From Nonomuraea sp. MG754425 (GTDB taxonomy: Bacteria > Actinomycetota > Actinomycetes > Streptosporangiales > Streptosporangiaceae), in assembly GCF_021699195.1 (NCBI RefSeq), contig NZ_SSXE01000110.1, forward strand, positions 1 through 32,728: a stretch of 32,728 nucleotides of DNA, in the 5' to 3' direction. The position numbers and the translations under genes were made by a program. This document shows, piece after piece, positions 1-6,813 of this stretch. Below the pieces are notes generated by a model, which saw only the letters and a program-made list of their open reading frames with translations, was not told the origin of the DNA and ran no database searches. The first letter of the stretch is position 1. Each line of letters begins with the position of its first letter.

Positions 1-796
1 ACCACAGCTCGTCCGGCGCGGACGGCGCCCACGACTGCCACGCCCGCACCGCCGCCCCCGCCCCGGCCCAGGGCCAGCGCAGGAAGAACACGGTGAGGTC
101 GCTCGCCGGGTGCGTCCGGAACGTGAAGGACACGGCCACGCCGAAGTTGCCACCGCCGCCGCCCCGGCACGCCCAGTAGAGCCCGGCATGGTGACCGGCG
201 TCGCAGGTCAGCACCCTGCCGTCGGCCGTGACCAGGCGGACGGACTCCAGGACGTCGCAGGTCAGGCCGTACTTCCTGGACACCACGCCGATGCCGCCGC
301 CCAGGGTGAGCCCCGCGATGCCGACCGTGGGGCAGGTGCCCGCGGGGATGCTCACACCCCGGCGGGCGAGCCGGTCGTAGACGTCGATGAGCCTGGCCCC
401 CGCGCCGACCGTGGCCCGGCCGCCCGAGTGGGTCACCGCGTTCATCCTGGACACGTCGATCACCAGGCCGGTGCCGGTGGACCAGCCCGCGTAGGAGTGG
501 CCGCCGGACCTGCTGGTGACCGGCACGCCGCTCGCCCGCGCGAACGCCAGGCACGCCGAGACGTCCGCCGCGCCCGCGCAGTAGGCGACCGCCTGCGGCC
601 TGATGTGGTCGTAGGCGGGGTTGTACAGGCGGCGGGCGGCGGCGTACCCGGCGTCGCCCGGCAGCACGAGCGTGCCGGCCAGCCGACCGCGCAGCACCGC
701 CCAGTCGGGCGGCGGCGCCACCCCCGTGAGCGGGCCCGTCATCGGAAGGGCCAGCGGGGCGAGTGCGGCGGCGTGCAGAAAGTCCCGGCGATCCAT
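1..796 (-). CDS. Tat-exported FAD-linked (BBE-like) oxidase, partial
   Basis: Open reading frame running off the left edge; 265 N-terminal residues are present. It begins MDRRDFLHAAALAPLALP, a twin-arginine signal (RRDFL plus hydrophobic stretch), so the protein is probably folded with its flavin and exported. The body is an FAD_binding_4 (VAO/berberine-bridge) domain: SRSGGHSYAGWS carries H100, the usual 8-alpha-histidyl FAD site, and GTCPTVGIAGLTLGGGIG carries C155 at the place of the 6-S-cysteinyl bond, so bicovalent FAD attachment is likely. The start is an ATG at 796 preceded by GGGAGG on the minus strand. The C-terminal substrate and BBE domains lie outside the window, so the substrate cannot be guessed. 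It is the last visible gene of a minus-strand series from 5588, 72 nt after the NuoF-like gene. Confidence 0.9.
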   Translation of the reverse strand, partial: MDRRDFLHAAALAPLALPMTGPLTGVAPPPDWAVLRGRLAGTLVLPGDAGYAAARRLYNPAYDHIRPQAVAYCAGAADVSACLAFARASGVPVTSRSGGHSYAGWSTGTGLVIDVSRMNAVTHSGGRATVGAGARLIDVYDRLARRGVSIPAGTCPTVGIAGLTLGGGIGVVSRKYGLTCDVLESVRLVTADGRVLTCDAGHHAGLYWACRGGGGGNFGVAVSFTFRTHPASDLTVFFLRWPWAGAGAAVRAWQSWAPSAPDELW

Positions 797-868
797 GGCG
801 CCTCCCGGAGATCTCGATGACCATCCGGTGAGACGAGCGCACGATCCGCCGGGTTCGTCACGTCCGCG

Positions 869-2497
869 CTACGATCCTCCGACCCTGGAGATACGTGCCG
901 TGCCGCCCACGCGGGTGAGTCTCGGCATGCTCTCTCCGGCCTTGCGCAGCACCCCGTCCCTGACCAGTTGCAACGGCCTGCCCGCGGGCTTGGGGCCGTC
1001 GCCGTGGTCCCCGCCGTTGGCCTGGGCCAGCCGGAGGGCCAGCGCCGGGCACATGTCGACCGCCCGCCGCGCCTCCTTCGCCATGAACCCGGGGATCGTC
1101 CTGAACGACGGGAACCCGTAGTCGTCCAGGTCCACGAACTCCGGCAGCAGGTGCGCGCACAGGCCGTGCCCCGCGCACCGGGACCAGTCGACCTCCAGCC
1201 GGTACTCCAGCTCCGGCTCGCGCTCCGGCATCGGCAGCACGCCCCTGATCGGCCGGCCACAGCCCCCGCTCTCCAGGTGCTGGGCGATCTCGACCTCGAA
1301 CGCGTCCAGGGCCGAGAGCACGAACTTGGCCGTGCCGTCGGGGTGGAAGCAGGCGCCGCGCCGCTCGACGCCGCGTACGCAACGCCGTACGGCGTCCACC
1401 GAGCCGGTGCCCTCCACCAGGGCGTACATGGCCTTGGCGATGTCGGGCAGGCCGAGCCGGCACGGGCCGCACTGGCCCGCGGACTCGGCCGCGAGGTAGG
1501 CGGCGACCCGCGCGGCCTCGCCCAGGGCGCAGGTGGACTCGCCCAGCGGCACGATGATCCCGGCCCCGAGCGTGGCGCCGGCCTGCTTCATGCCCTCGCG
1601 GGAGAGCACGGCCGTCTCGACCACGTTCGCCGGCAGCCACGCGCCGTGGTAACCGCCGATGAGCACGCCGTCGCCGATCTCCGCCTCGCACAGGCCCAGC
1701 ACGTCCGACAGGTACGTGCCCGCCGGCGCCTCGATGACGGCCCCGTGCGCCGCGCCGCCGCTGACGGTCAGCAGGATCGTGCCGGGCTCCCTGCTGGTGC
1801 CCACCTCGGCGTACTTCTCGGGCCCGTACTCGGCCAGCAGCGCGAACTGCGCGTACGTCTCGGTGTTCGACAGAAGTGTCGGCAGCCCGTCCACGCCACT
1901 CGTCGCGGCCCGCCGCTTGCGGCCGGGCGGGATGCCCTCCTCCCCGTTCACGGCCTTGACGAGCGCGCCGCCCTCGCCGGAGATGAACCGCTCCTTGATC
2001 CCGACCACCCTGATCGGGACCCGGCTCTCCGCGCCGCCCGAGACGTTGGCCGCGCGGCGCTCGTTCACGGCGGCGGTGACGGACGCCTCGGCGACCTCGC
2101 CCCCGGCCGTGGCGACGACCACCTCGCGGGCGCCCAGCGCCTCGGCCGCCAGCACCGCGCCGTCCAGCACCAGGTGCGGGTTGCGGGTGAGCAGCATGGC
2201 GTCCTTGGAGCTGGCCGGCTCGCCTTCCGCGCCGTTGACCAGCACGACGCACTCCCCGCCGGAACGGGTGGAGTCGGCCACGGCGCGCAGCTTGCGGGCG
2301 AACGGGAAGGCCGCGCCGCCCCGTCCGCGCATGTCCACCTCGTTGGCGTAGGAGATGAGCTCGCCCAGTTCGCGCGGCTCCATGACGCCGTGGAGGGTGC
2401 GGTGGGCGGGCAGGTCGAGGCGACGGCAGTGGTCCAGCCCGGCGGTCAGCCGGGCCGGACCCATACGTAACACCCGTGGCACTCTGGCCGGAATCAC
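869..2497 (-). CDS. NuoF-like NADH:acceptor oxidoreductase fused to 3Fe-4S ferredoxin
   Basis: A 542-residue soluble protein. Residues about 55-330 resemble complex I NuoF: RGRGGAAFPFARKLRAV (FMN/NADH site), GAEGEPASSKDAML, then an SLBB-like segment (APAGTYLSDVLGL to IGGYHGAWLP). The NuoF Fe-S region follows (ESAGQCGPCRLG, with C383 further on), and the C-terminus (about 435-490) is a 3Fe-4S ferredoxin with C441, C447 and C483 (CAGHGLC ... CP). In canonical NuoF the cluster motif is CxxCxxC; here the first Cys is Ala340 (codon GCG), leaving C343, C346 and C383, so a [4Fe-4S] N3-type cluster may be altered or use another ligand. The start is a GTG with AAGGAG 6 nt upstream. It lies 31 nt behind the heme membrane protein, which suggests that it feeds NAD(P)H electrons to it. 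The family role is inferred. Confidence 0.88.
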   Translation of the reverse strand: MIPARVPRVLRMGPARLTAGLDHCRRLDLPAHRTLHGVMEPRELGELISYANEVDMRGRGGAAFPFARKLRAVADSTRSGGECVVLVNGAEGEPASSKDAMLLTRNPHLVLDGAVLAAEALGAREVVVATAGGEVAEASVTAAVNERRAANVSGGAESRVPIRVVGIKERFISGEGGALVKAVNGEEGIPPGRKRRAATSGVDGLPTLLSNTETYAQFALLAEYGPEKYAEVGTSREPGTILLTVSGGAAHGAVIEAPAGTYLSDVLGLCEAEIGDGVLIGGYHGAWLPANVVETAVLSREGMKQAGATLGAGIIVPLGESTCALGEAARVAAYLAAESAGQCGPCRLGLPDIAKAMYALVEGTGSVDAVRRCVRGVERRGACFHPDGTAKFVLSALDAFEVEIAQHLESGGCGRPIRGVLPMPEREPELEYRLEVDWSRCAGHGLCAHLLPEFVDLDDYGFPSFRTIPGFMAKEARRAVDMCPALALRLAQANGGDHGDGPKPAGRPLQLVRDGVLRKAGESMPRLTRVGGTARISRVGGS

Positions 2498-2528
2498 AGT
2501 CGCTCCTTGGGCTGCGCGGGCAGGACGG

Positions 2529-3362
2529 TCATCCCGCCTCCCGGTATCTGCGCCTGGCCTCGGCGAGGCTGACGGGTGCGTCGGCAGCTCTCGGCCCCGC
2601 CGCCGCCCCGGCCGGGACCGGAGCCTTCTGCGGCCGTTCCGAGGGCACGCCCATGGCGGCGGGAGCGGTCACCGCGGGCCCTTCGACCTTCTCGGGCAGG
2701 ATCAGCGGCCGGCGCAACGTCGCCAGCACGCGTACGACCAGCGCGCCGCCGACCGCCGCCATGCTGGCCACGTACGACCAGGCGACCCAACCGGCGGCCG
2801 GACGACCGGCCGTCAGACCGTGCATGATCCCGACCGGCCAGGCCAGGTACGCGGCGGAATGCAGGATCCGCCACACTCCCGGCCTGGCCCGCGTCGCGAA
2901 CCGCCCCCTGAGCATTCCCGTGACCACGGCCACGACCATGAGGTCGAAGGCCAGGTTGCCGAGCCCCACGTACACTCCGGCGACGGGCACGACCGCCGCC
3001 GCCGGCGGCACGTGCCCGAGGCTGATCATGAGAGTGATGTGCGTGATCAGATAGGCCAGCCCGATGAGGGCGGTGGCCTTGTGAGCGAGCTGGGCCCTGA
3101 TCCGGTTGGCCGGTGACAGGAAGACGCGTTCGGTGGTGAGCAGGCCGAGCGCGACGGTCGCGGTCAGCAGCACCAGGGCGAACACGCCCGCGTAGAACTC
3201 GAGGAAGCCGACCCCTTGGCCGAGCAGCGCGATGCCGCGTTCCGTCCTGGTCAGCGCGAACGCCGACAGCACGACGGCCGCGATGCCGGCGCTCGCCCCC
3301 AGCCGGACACTCTTGGTGTCCAGCAGAGTGGGGGCGTGCCTGGGGTGCCGTCTGTGGAGCAT
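2529..3362 (-). CDS. Ferric-reductase-like bis-heme transmembrane protein
   Basis: A 277-residue membrane protein with about six hydrophobic helices between residues 22 and 215 and a polar, Pro/Ala-rich C-terminal tail. Two histidine pairs lie in helices: H94-x13-H108 (AHKATALIGLAYLITH) and H168-x12-H181 (LHSAAYLAWPVGIMH). This spacing is that of the two stacked b hemes in the ferric reductase/NADPH oxidase transmembrane domain, so it probably carries electrons across the membrane. It has no FAD/NAD reductase domain of its own; the NuoF-like gene immediately downstream can supply that function. The start is an ATG preceded by GGAGGG. Extracellular acceptors could be ferric iron, oxygen or partner proteins of the same operon; the sequence does not decide. 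Confidence 0.9.
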   Translation of the reverse strand: MLHRRHPRHAPTLLDTKSVRLGASAGIAAVVLSAFALTRTERGIALLGQGVGFLEFYAGVFALVLLTATVALGLLTTERVFLSPANRIRAQLAHKATALIGLAYLITHITLMISLGHVPPAAAVVPVAGVYVGLGNLAFDLMVVAVVTGMLRGRFATRARPGVWRILHSAAYLAWPVGIMHGLTAGRPAAGWVAWSYVASMAAVGGALVVRVLATLRRPLILPEKVEGPAVTAPAAMGVPSERPQKAPVPAGAAAGPRAADAPVSLAEARRRYREAG

Positions 3363-3429
3363 GTAGTTCCCTCCAAGGTCGGGTGAGGGTGCGACTCGGA
3401 AGGCTGGGCCGCCCGGAGGGGCGTTCAGG

Positions 3430-4908
3430 TCAGCAACGACGTCCCCGGTTGATGCAGGAGACGACGGTCTGCATCAGCCGGTCGGGCATCACGTTGGCGA
3501 AGTCGCCATGGTCCGTGACGGGGTTGTGCTTCTGTTCGGGGAAGGCGTCCACGGCGTACGACGGGCCCTGCGGCACGGAGTACGCGAGGGTCATGCGGAG
3601 CTGTGGGATCGCCCTGGTGCCCTGGGGACAGGCACCGCCTTGGTCGGGGAAGACCACGTGCGTGCGGTGGTTGGCGCTGTCGGTGTTCTGACCGTCCCAG
3701 CAACTGGGGAAGTCCAGAATACGAAGGACCTGGCTGCCGCGCGGGCAAAGCGTGTATTTGTCGGGACTTATGCGATTTTGGAATCCCGTGCAGCTCCACC
3801 CGGCGCGGGCGTTGGCCGTCCCGTTCGTGGCCGCCTTGGCGTCACCGGTGATGAGCCTGATGAACCTCGGCATCGCGACCACCCTGGAGGCGGCGTTGCC
3901 GCGGAACTGGAGCGTCACCGAGCGGGCCCGCAGCACCTGGCCGACGTTGCCGTCCGGGTCGTTGGCGTTCGCGTCCGACCTGCGGTCCCGCAGCACCGGC
4001 CAGAAGTAGGTGGACCGGTCGTCCAGCCGGCAGGTCGTGCCCGCCGCCGCCAGGCTCTCGTCGGTGGAGAACGCGTCCGTCGACAGGTTGCCCACGTAGT
4101 CGTGCAGGTGGTGCGCACCGTTGCTCACGCCGGGGGCGACGATGAAGTTGTCCGGGTTGTGGTGGCCGTTCTGGTTCGTCCCGCAGCGGGAGACGAACGT
4201 GCCGCGCGAGCCGTTGCGGCCGGAGCGCAGGGCGTCGTTCACCGAGGCGACCTGGCGGATGTTCACGAAGTCCTGGGGGAAGGGGCCCAGGTCGGCGCAC
4301 TCGTCGTCACCGCCGCCGGTGGCCGTGGGCGAGGGCGAGCCGGTGGGCGAGGCGCTCGGGGACGCCGTGCCGCCGTCGCCGCCACCACCGTCACCACCGT
4401 CACCGCCGTCGCCGGGGTCCTGGGTCTGGCTCTGGCCGGGGCTGGGGCTCGGGCTGGGGGAGCGGGTGGGCTGGTTGCCGCCCCTGCGGCGCGAGAACGT
4501 GTTCGCGGCCTCCTCCGACGCGGTCTCCTCGGGCGCGGCCTCGGGGTCGCCGGCCTCGGGAGGCTGCTGCGCCGGGTCGAGCAGCGCGACGCCGCCGCCC
4601 TGGGGGGCCTGCTGGTCGGCGTCCGGGAGCTGGTCGTCCGGCAGTTGCTCGTCCGGCAGTTGGTCGTCCGGTAACTGGTCCTGCCGCTGTCCCTGCTGGT
4701 TCTGATCCTGTTGACGGCCCTGGTCCTGTCGCCGTCCCTGATTCCGGTCCTGGCGTTGTGACGCGCTCGGCTGAGGCGACTGAGCCCCCTGCGCGGGGTC
4801 GCAGGGGGCGGCCAGGACCGGGCCGACGCCGATGACGGCCGCGGACACCAGGCTGCCCGCCGCGACCGCCAAGACTGACACGGCCGCGGCCATGCGTCTG
4901 GATCTCAT
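3430..4908 (-). CDS. Secreted DUF1996-domain protein with long disordered N-terminal region
   Basis: A 492-residue protein with an N-terminal signal peptide (positively charged start, hydrophobic core, probable cleavage near VLAAPC). Residues about 42-110 are low complexity and rich in Q, D, R and P, including four QLPD[DEA] units, followed by Gly/Asp and Pro/Ser-rich linkers to about residue 205. The C-terminal 280 residues match DUF1996: RCGTNQNGHHNPDNFI, GVSNGAHHLHDYVGN, TYFWPVL, a run of conserved Cys, and a final HGDFANVMPDRLMQ stretch. The catalytic role of DUF1996 is not established to my knowledge; the conserved His/Asp residues suggest a metal or carbohydrate site. The ATG overlaps the stop of the DUF4142 gene by 4 nt and has GAGGAG about 8 nt upstream, so the two are translationally coupled. 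Confidence 0.9.
   Translation of the reverse strand: MRSRRMAAAVSVLAVAAGSLVSAAVIGVGPVLAAPCDPAQGAQSPQPSASQRQDRNQGRRQDQGRQQDQNQQGQRQDQLPDDQLPDEQLPDDQLPDADQQAPQGGGVALLDPAQQPPEAGDPEAAPEETASEEAANTFSRRRGGNQPTRSPSPSPSPGQSQTQDPGDGGDGGDGGGGDGGTASPSASPTGSPSPTATGGGDDECADLGPFPQDFVNIRQVASVNDALRSGRNGSRGTFVSRCGTNQNGHHNPDNFIVAPGVSNGAHHLHDYVGNLSTDAFSTDESLAAAGTTCRLDDRSTYFWPVLRDRRSDANANDPDGNVGQVLRARSVTLQFRGNAASRVVAMPRFIRLITGDAKAATNGTANARAGWSCTGFQNRISPDKYTLCPRGSQVLRILDFPSCWDGQNTDSANHRTHVVFPDQGGACPQGTRAIPQLRMTLAYSVPQGPSYAVDAFPEQKHNPVTDHGDFANVMPDRLMQTVVSCINRGRRC
4618..4680 (-). repeat. 15-bp tandem repeat encoding QLPDD units
   Basis: Four imperfect 15-bp units in the DUF1996 gene encode QLPDD, QLPDE, QLPDD and QLPDA. 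They form an acidic Q/P repeat in the disordered, secreted N-terminal segment. Unit number is a likely site of length variation between strains. Confidence 0.8.
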
Positions 4909-5588
4909 GATGTGTGTCTCCTCTTTTCAACCGTCAGAGCGACGGGTGGAGCGGGTGAGGGCGTCGGCGGTTCGGGCAACTGGTTGTGGTCGACCAGGCC
5001 GGTGGACTCCAGGTAGGCCATGTGGCGCATCACGTAGTTGATGCCTTCCTGGGCGAACTTCCTGATCTCGGAGTTGCGCGTCCCGGACCGTACGCCCGCC
5101 ACGACGGTGAAGACCTTGCCGTGCGCGGCACGCAACAGGTTCGCGAAGTCCTTGTCGAAGGCCGGACCGCTCTCGGCCGCGAGCTGGGCCATCCAGCTCT
5201 GCTGGTCGCCGTTGGGCTCGTCGGGCAGCGCCACGCCGAGCTTCTTCGCGGTCTGCCGGGTGATCAGGTCGAGATCCTTGTGCTCTTCCATGATCAGCTT
5301 GCCGACTTCCTTCACGCGCTGGGACTCGGCGCGGGTCTGGGCGTACTCGCCGACGGGCATCTCCCAGAGGCCCGCCTGGCGTACCTTGATCAGTAGATCG
5401 CGGTCGGCGGCCGTGAGCGGCCCCGATGAGGTCTGCGTCCACTGGGCGGCCGCGGGATCGATCGCCGGGGGCATGACCAGCGCGATCGTCACGGCGGCGG
5501 CCAGAACGAAGCCGCCGAGCATGAACAACTCGCCGCGCAAAAGCCTGTGCATGGTCGGAGGTACGCGGCCATCCCGTTCCAGGTTCAC
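4905..5588 (-). CDS. DUF4142 domain protein, exported or membrane-anchored
   Basis: A 227-residue protein with one N-terminal hydrophobic helix (ELFMLGGFVLAAAVTIALVM) and an alpha-helical DUF4142 domain (ferritin-like fold family) from about residue 57 to 200: LTAADRDLLIKVRQAGLWEM, GEYAQTRAESQRVKEVGKLI, MEEHKDLDLITRQTAKKLG and the C-terminal helices. A Pro-rich tail follows. DUF4142 proteins are usually extracytoplasmic and of unknown function. The GTG at 5588 and the ATG at 5552 are both possible starts and neither has a convincing ribosome-binding site; the latter gives a more ordinary signal peptide. It is the first gene of the minus-strand series and is divergent from the ECF sigma gene, with only 72 nt between the two starts. 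Confidence 0.85.
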   Translation of the reverse strand: MNLERDGRVPPTMHRLLRGELFMLGGFVLAAAVTIALVMPPAIDPAAAQWTQTSSGPLTAADRDLLIKVRQAGLWEMPVGEYAQTRAESQRVKEVGKLIMEEHKDLDLITRQTAKKLGVALPDEPNGDQQSWMAQLAAESGPAFDKDFANLLRAAHGKVFTVVAGVRSGTRNSEIRKFAQEGINYVMRHMAYLESTGLVDHNQLPEPPTPSPAPPVALTVEKRRHTS

Positions 5589-5660
5589 CTATGGCCGGAG
5601 ATAGTTAGAAATGACTGGAGTTATCGGAGTGGCTACCGCTTGGATAACGAAGGTGTAAAG
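5589..5660. promoter_or_regulatory. Divergent promoter region of the sigma gene and the DUF4142-led operon
   Basis: The 72 nt between the two starts are AT-richer than the surroundings. They hold an inverted repeat GTTATC (5620-5625) / GATAAC (5643-5648) with a 17-nt spacer, and GGAG motifs at 5597, 5617 and 5626. The arrangement suits one regulator acting on both genes, probably the ECF sigma factor itself, but no promoter of a known ECF class can be assigned. Confidence 0.4.
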
Positions 5661-6215
5661 ATGTGCCCCGTGCTAGGTCACCTCGACGGCAGGTTCGAGA
5701 GTGCGGATGCCGAGGCGGAGCATCGCATCGCGGTGCTTTACCAGGAGTTCGGCGGCCCTCTGCTGCGCCACGTACGCAAATCCACGGGTAACGACCTTCA
5801 GTGGGCTGAAGACGTCGTGCAGGAGACGATCGTCAGGGCCTGGCGAAACTCGGCAAGACTGCAATGGGAACCGAGCCTCATATGGGCGTGGCTGCTTACC
5901 GTGGCCCGTCGCATAGTCATTGATGGTCGTCGGCGGAAGAGTGTCCGGCCTATGGAGGTCGAGCCACCCGAAGTCGACATGATGTCGGTGCCTGACGGCT
6001 CCGAACGGGCGCTGTCGGCGATGGTCGTCGCGGACGCCCTCAGGTCCCTGTCCGAAGAGCACCGCGAAGTCATTGAGCAGACCTACCTCCGAGACCGTAC
6101 GATTAACGAGGCGGCGGAGATTCTGGGGATCCCGCCGGGCACGGTGAAGTCCCGGCTCTACTACGGGATCCGGGCTCTCCGTGAGCTGCTGCGGGACAAG
6201 GGGGTAGCCGGCTGA
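5661..6215 (+). CDS. ECF-type RNA polymerase sigma factor
   Basis: A 184-residue sigma-70 family protein with region 2 (EFGGPLLRHVRKSTG, WAEDVVQETIVRAWRN, WLLTVARRIVIDGRRRK) and region 4 (SLSEEHREVIEQTYLRDRTI, NEAAEILGIPPGTVKSRLYY) but no region 3, as in ECF factors. The ATG at 5661 is preceded by GAAGGTG; the frame is open upstream to 5547, but that would overlap the divergent DUF4142 gene and adds no conserved sequence. The stop overlaps the next start (TGATG), so it is coupled to the anti-sigma gene. Its codons use A/T in third position more often than most of the window. The divergent redox operon is the obvious candidate regulon. Confidence 0.92.
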   Translation: MCPVLGHLDGRFESADAEAEHRIAVLYQEFGGPLLRHVRKSTGNDLQWAEDVVQETIVRAWRNSARLQWEPSLIWAWLLTVARRIVIDGRRRKSVRPMEVEPPEVDMMSVPDGSERALSAMVVADALRSLSEEHREVIEQTYLRDRTINEAAEILGIPPGTVKSRLYYGIRALRELLRDKGVAG

Positions 6216-6415
6216 TGCACGACGGGGTGGCCGCCTACGCCCTCGGCGTCCTCGACGAAGAGGACCACGAGGCATTCGAACGCCACCTCGAAGCGTGTGA
6301 ACGGTGCCAGGCGGAGCTGGTCGAGCTGGCCGAATTGCCCTTCCAGCTCGACGAGTTCAGGAACGACCTCTCCTCGGCTTCGGGTGACGATCCACCCATG
6401 TCGATGTCACGTTGA
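6215..6415 (+). CDS. Very short ZAS-type anti-sigma factor
   Basis: 66 residues: HDGVAAYALGVLDEEDHEAF followed by ERHLEACERCQAEL, which is the H-x3-C-x2-C zinc-binding anti-sigma motif (HLEACERC), then a helix LVELAELPFQLDEF. It should bind the ECF sigma factor encoded directly upstream (1-nt overlap). Many group members carry a transmembrane helix and an extracytoplasmic sensor after this domain; here the protein stops after a short polar tail, and neither other frame downstream contains a hydrophobic segment. It is therefore probably soluble, like RsrA in layout, and may respond to a cytoplasmic redox or zinc signal. Confidence 0.8.
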   Translation: MHDGVAAYALGVLDEEDHEAFERHLEACERCQAELVELAELPFQLDEFRNDLSSASGDDPPMSMSR

Positions 6416-6440
6416 CGTCTGTGCCCTTTTCGGGTGGTAT
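6412..6440 (+). promoter_or_regulatory. Candidate sigma70-type promoter
   Basis: TTGACG (6412-6417), a 17-nt spacer and TGGTAT (6435-6440). The start point would be near 6447, upstream of the small ORF at 6502 and of the GDH gene. The -35 element overlaps the stop of the anti-sigma gene. Confidence 0.4.
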
Positions 6441-6501
6441 CGAGAAGGTAAGGCGTTTGCACCCGGCCCCGCGCGGCCGGGTGATCAGGGGGAGGTGTTC
6501 G

Positions 6502-6762
6502 GTGGGCATCGACGGCGATGCGCCCGCTCCCCCGTGCCCGCGCTCCGGTGGCGGCCGCCACCGCCCGTCCGGGCTGCGCCGCAGGCTCATCGCGCCCACG
6601 CTGTGGGATGCTTGTCTGACCGCCCTCTCCCAGCGTGGCCTGCCCGTCTCCGATGCGGGGACGATGGCCGCGCTGCCGGCAGCGGTGAGGCCGCCCGACC
6701 GGCGCCCTCCACCCGCGCGGCAGGGCCCGCCGGCACGACGTCCCGCTGTTGTGGGAACTTAG
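6502..6762 (+). CDS. Small ORF of unknown function (doubtful)
   Basis: An 86-residue frame starting at GTG, with a strong Shine-Dalgarno (GGGGGAGG, 7-8 nt upstream) and a candidate promoter before it. The product is Arg/Pro-rich with one more ordered stretch (LIAPTLWDACLTALSQRGLP then VSDAGTMAAL). I do not recognise a family. Third-position G/C is only moderately high and the tail is low complexity, so the stretch 6416-6813 may instead be a non-coding leader of the GDH gene. The ribosome-binding site is the main argument for a gene. Confidence 0.35.
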   Translation: MGIDGDAPAPPCPRSGGGRHRPSGLRRRLIAPTLWDACLTALSQRGLPVSDAGTMAALPAAVRPPDRRPPPARQGPPARRPAVVGT

Positions 6763-6813
6763 GGCCTGGCGATGAACACGTATGGCAAACCCTCACAAAG
6801 GAGTGAGAGCGAG

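Noticed and set aside
4370..4420. Short CCACCGTCA-type repeats as a CRISPR or VNTR element
   Set aside because: They encode the Gly/Asp linker of the DUF1996 protein; there are no spacers or cas genes.
5547..5660. Longer N-terminus for the ECF sigma factor
   Set aside because: It would overlap the divergent DUF4142 gene and the promoter region, adds no sigma-family sequence, and ATG 5661 has a ribosome-binding site.
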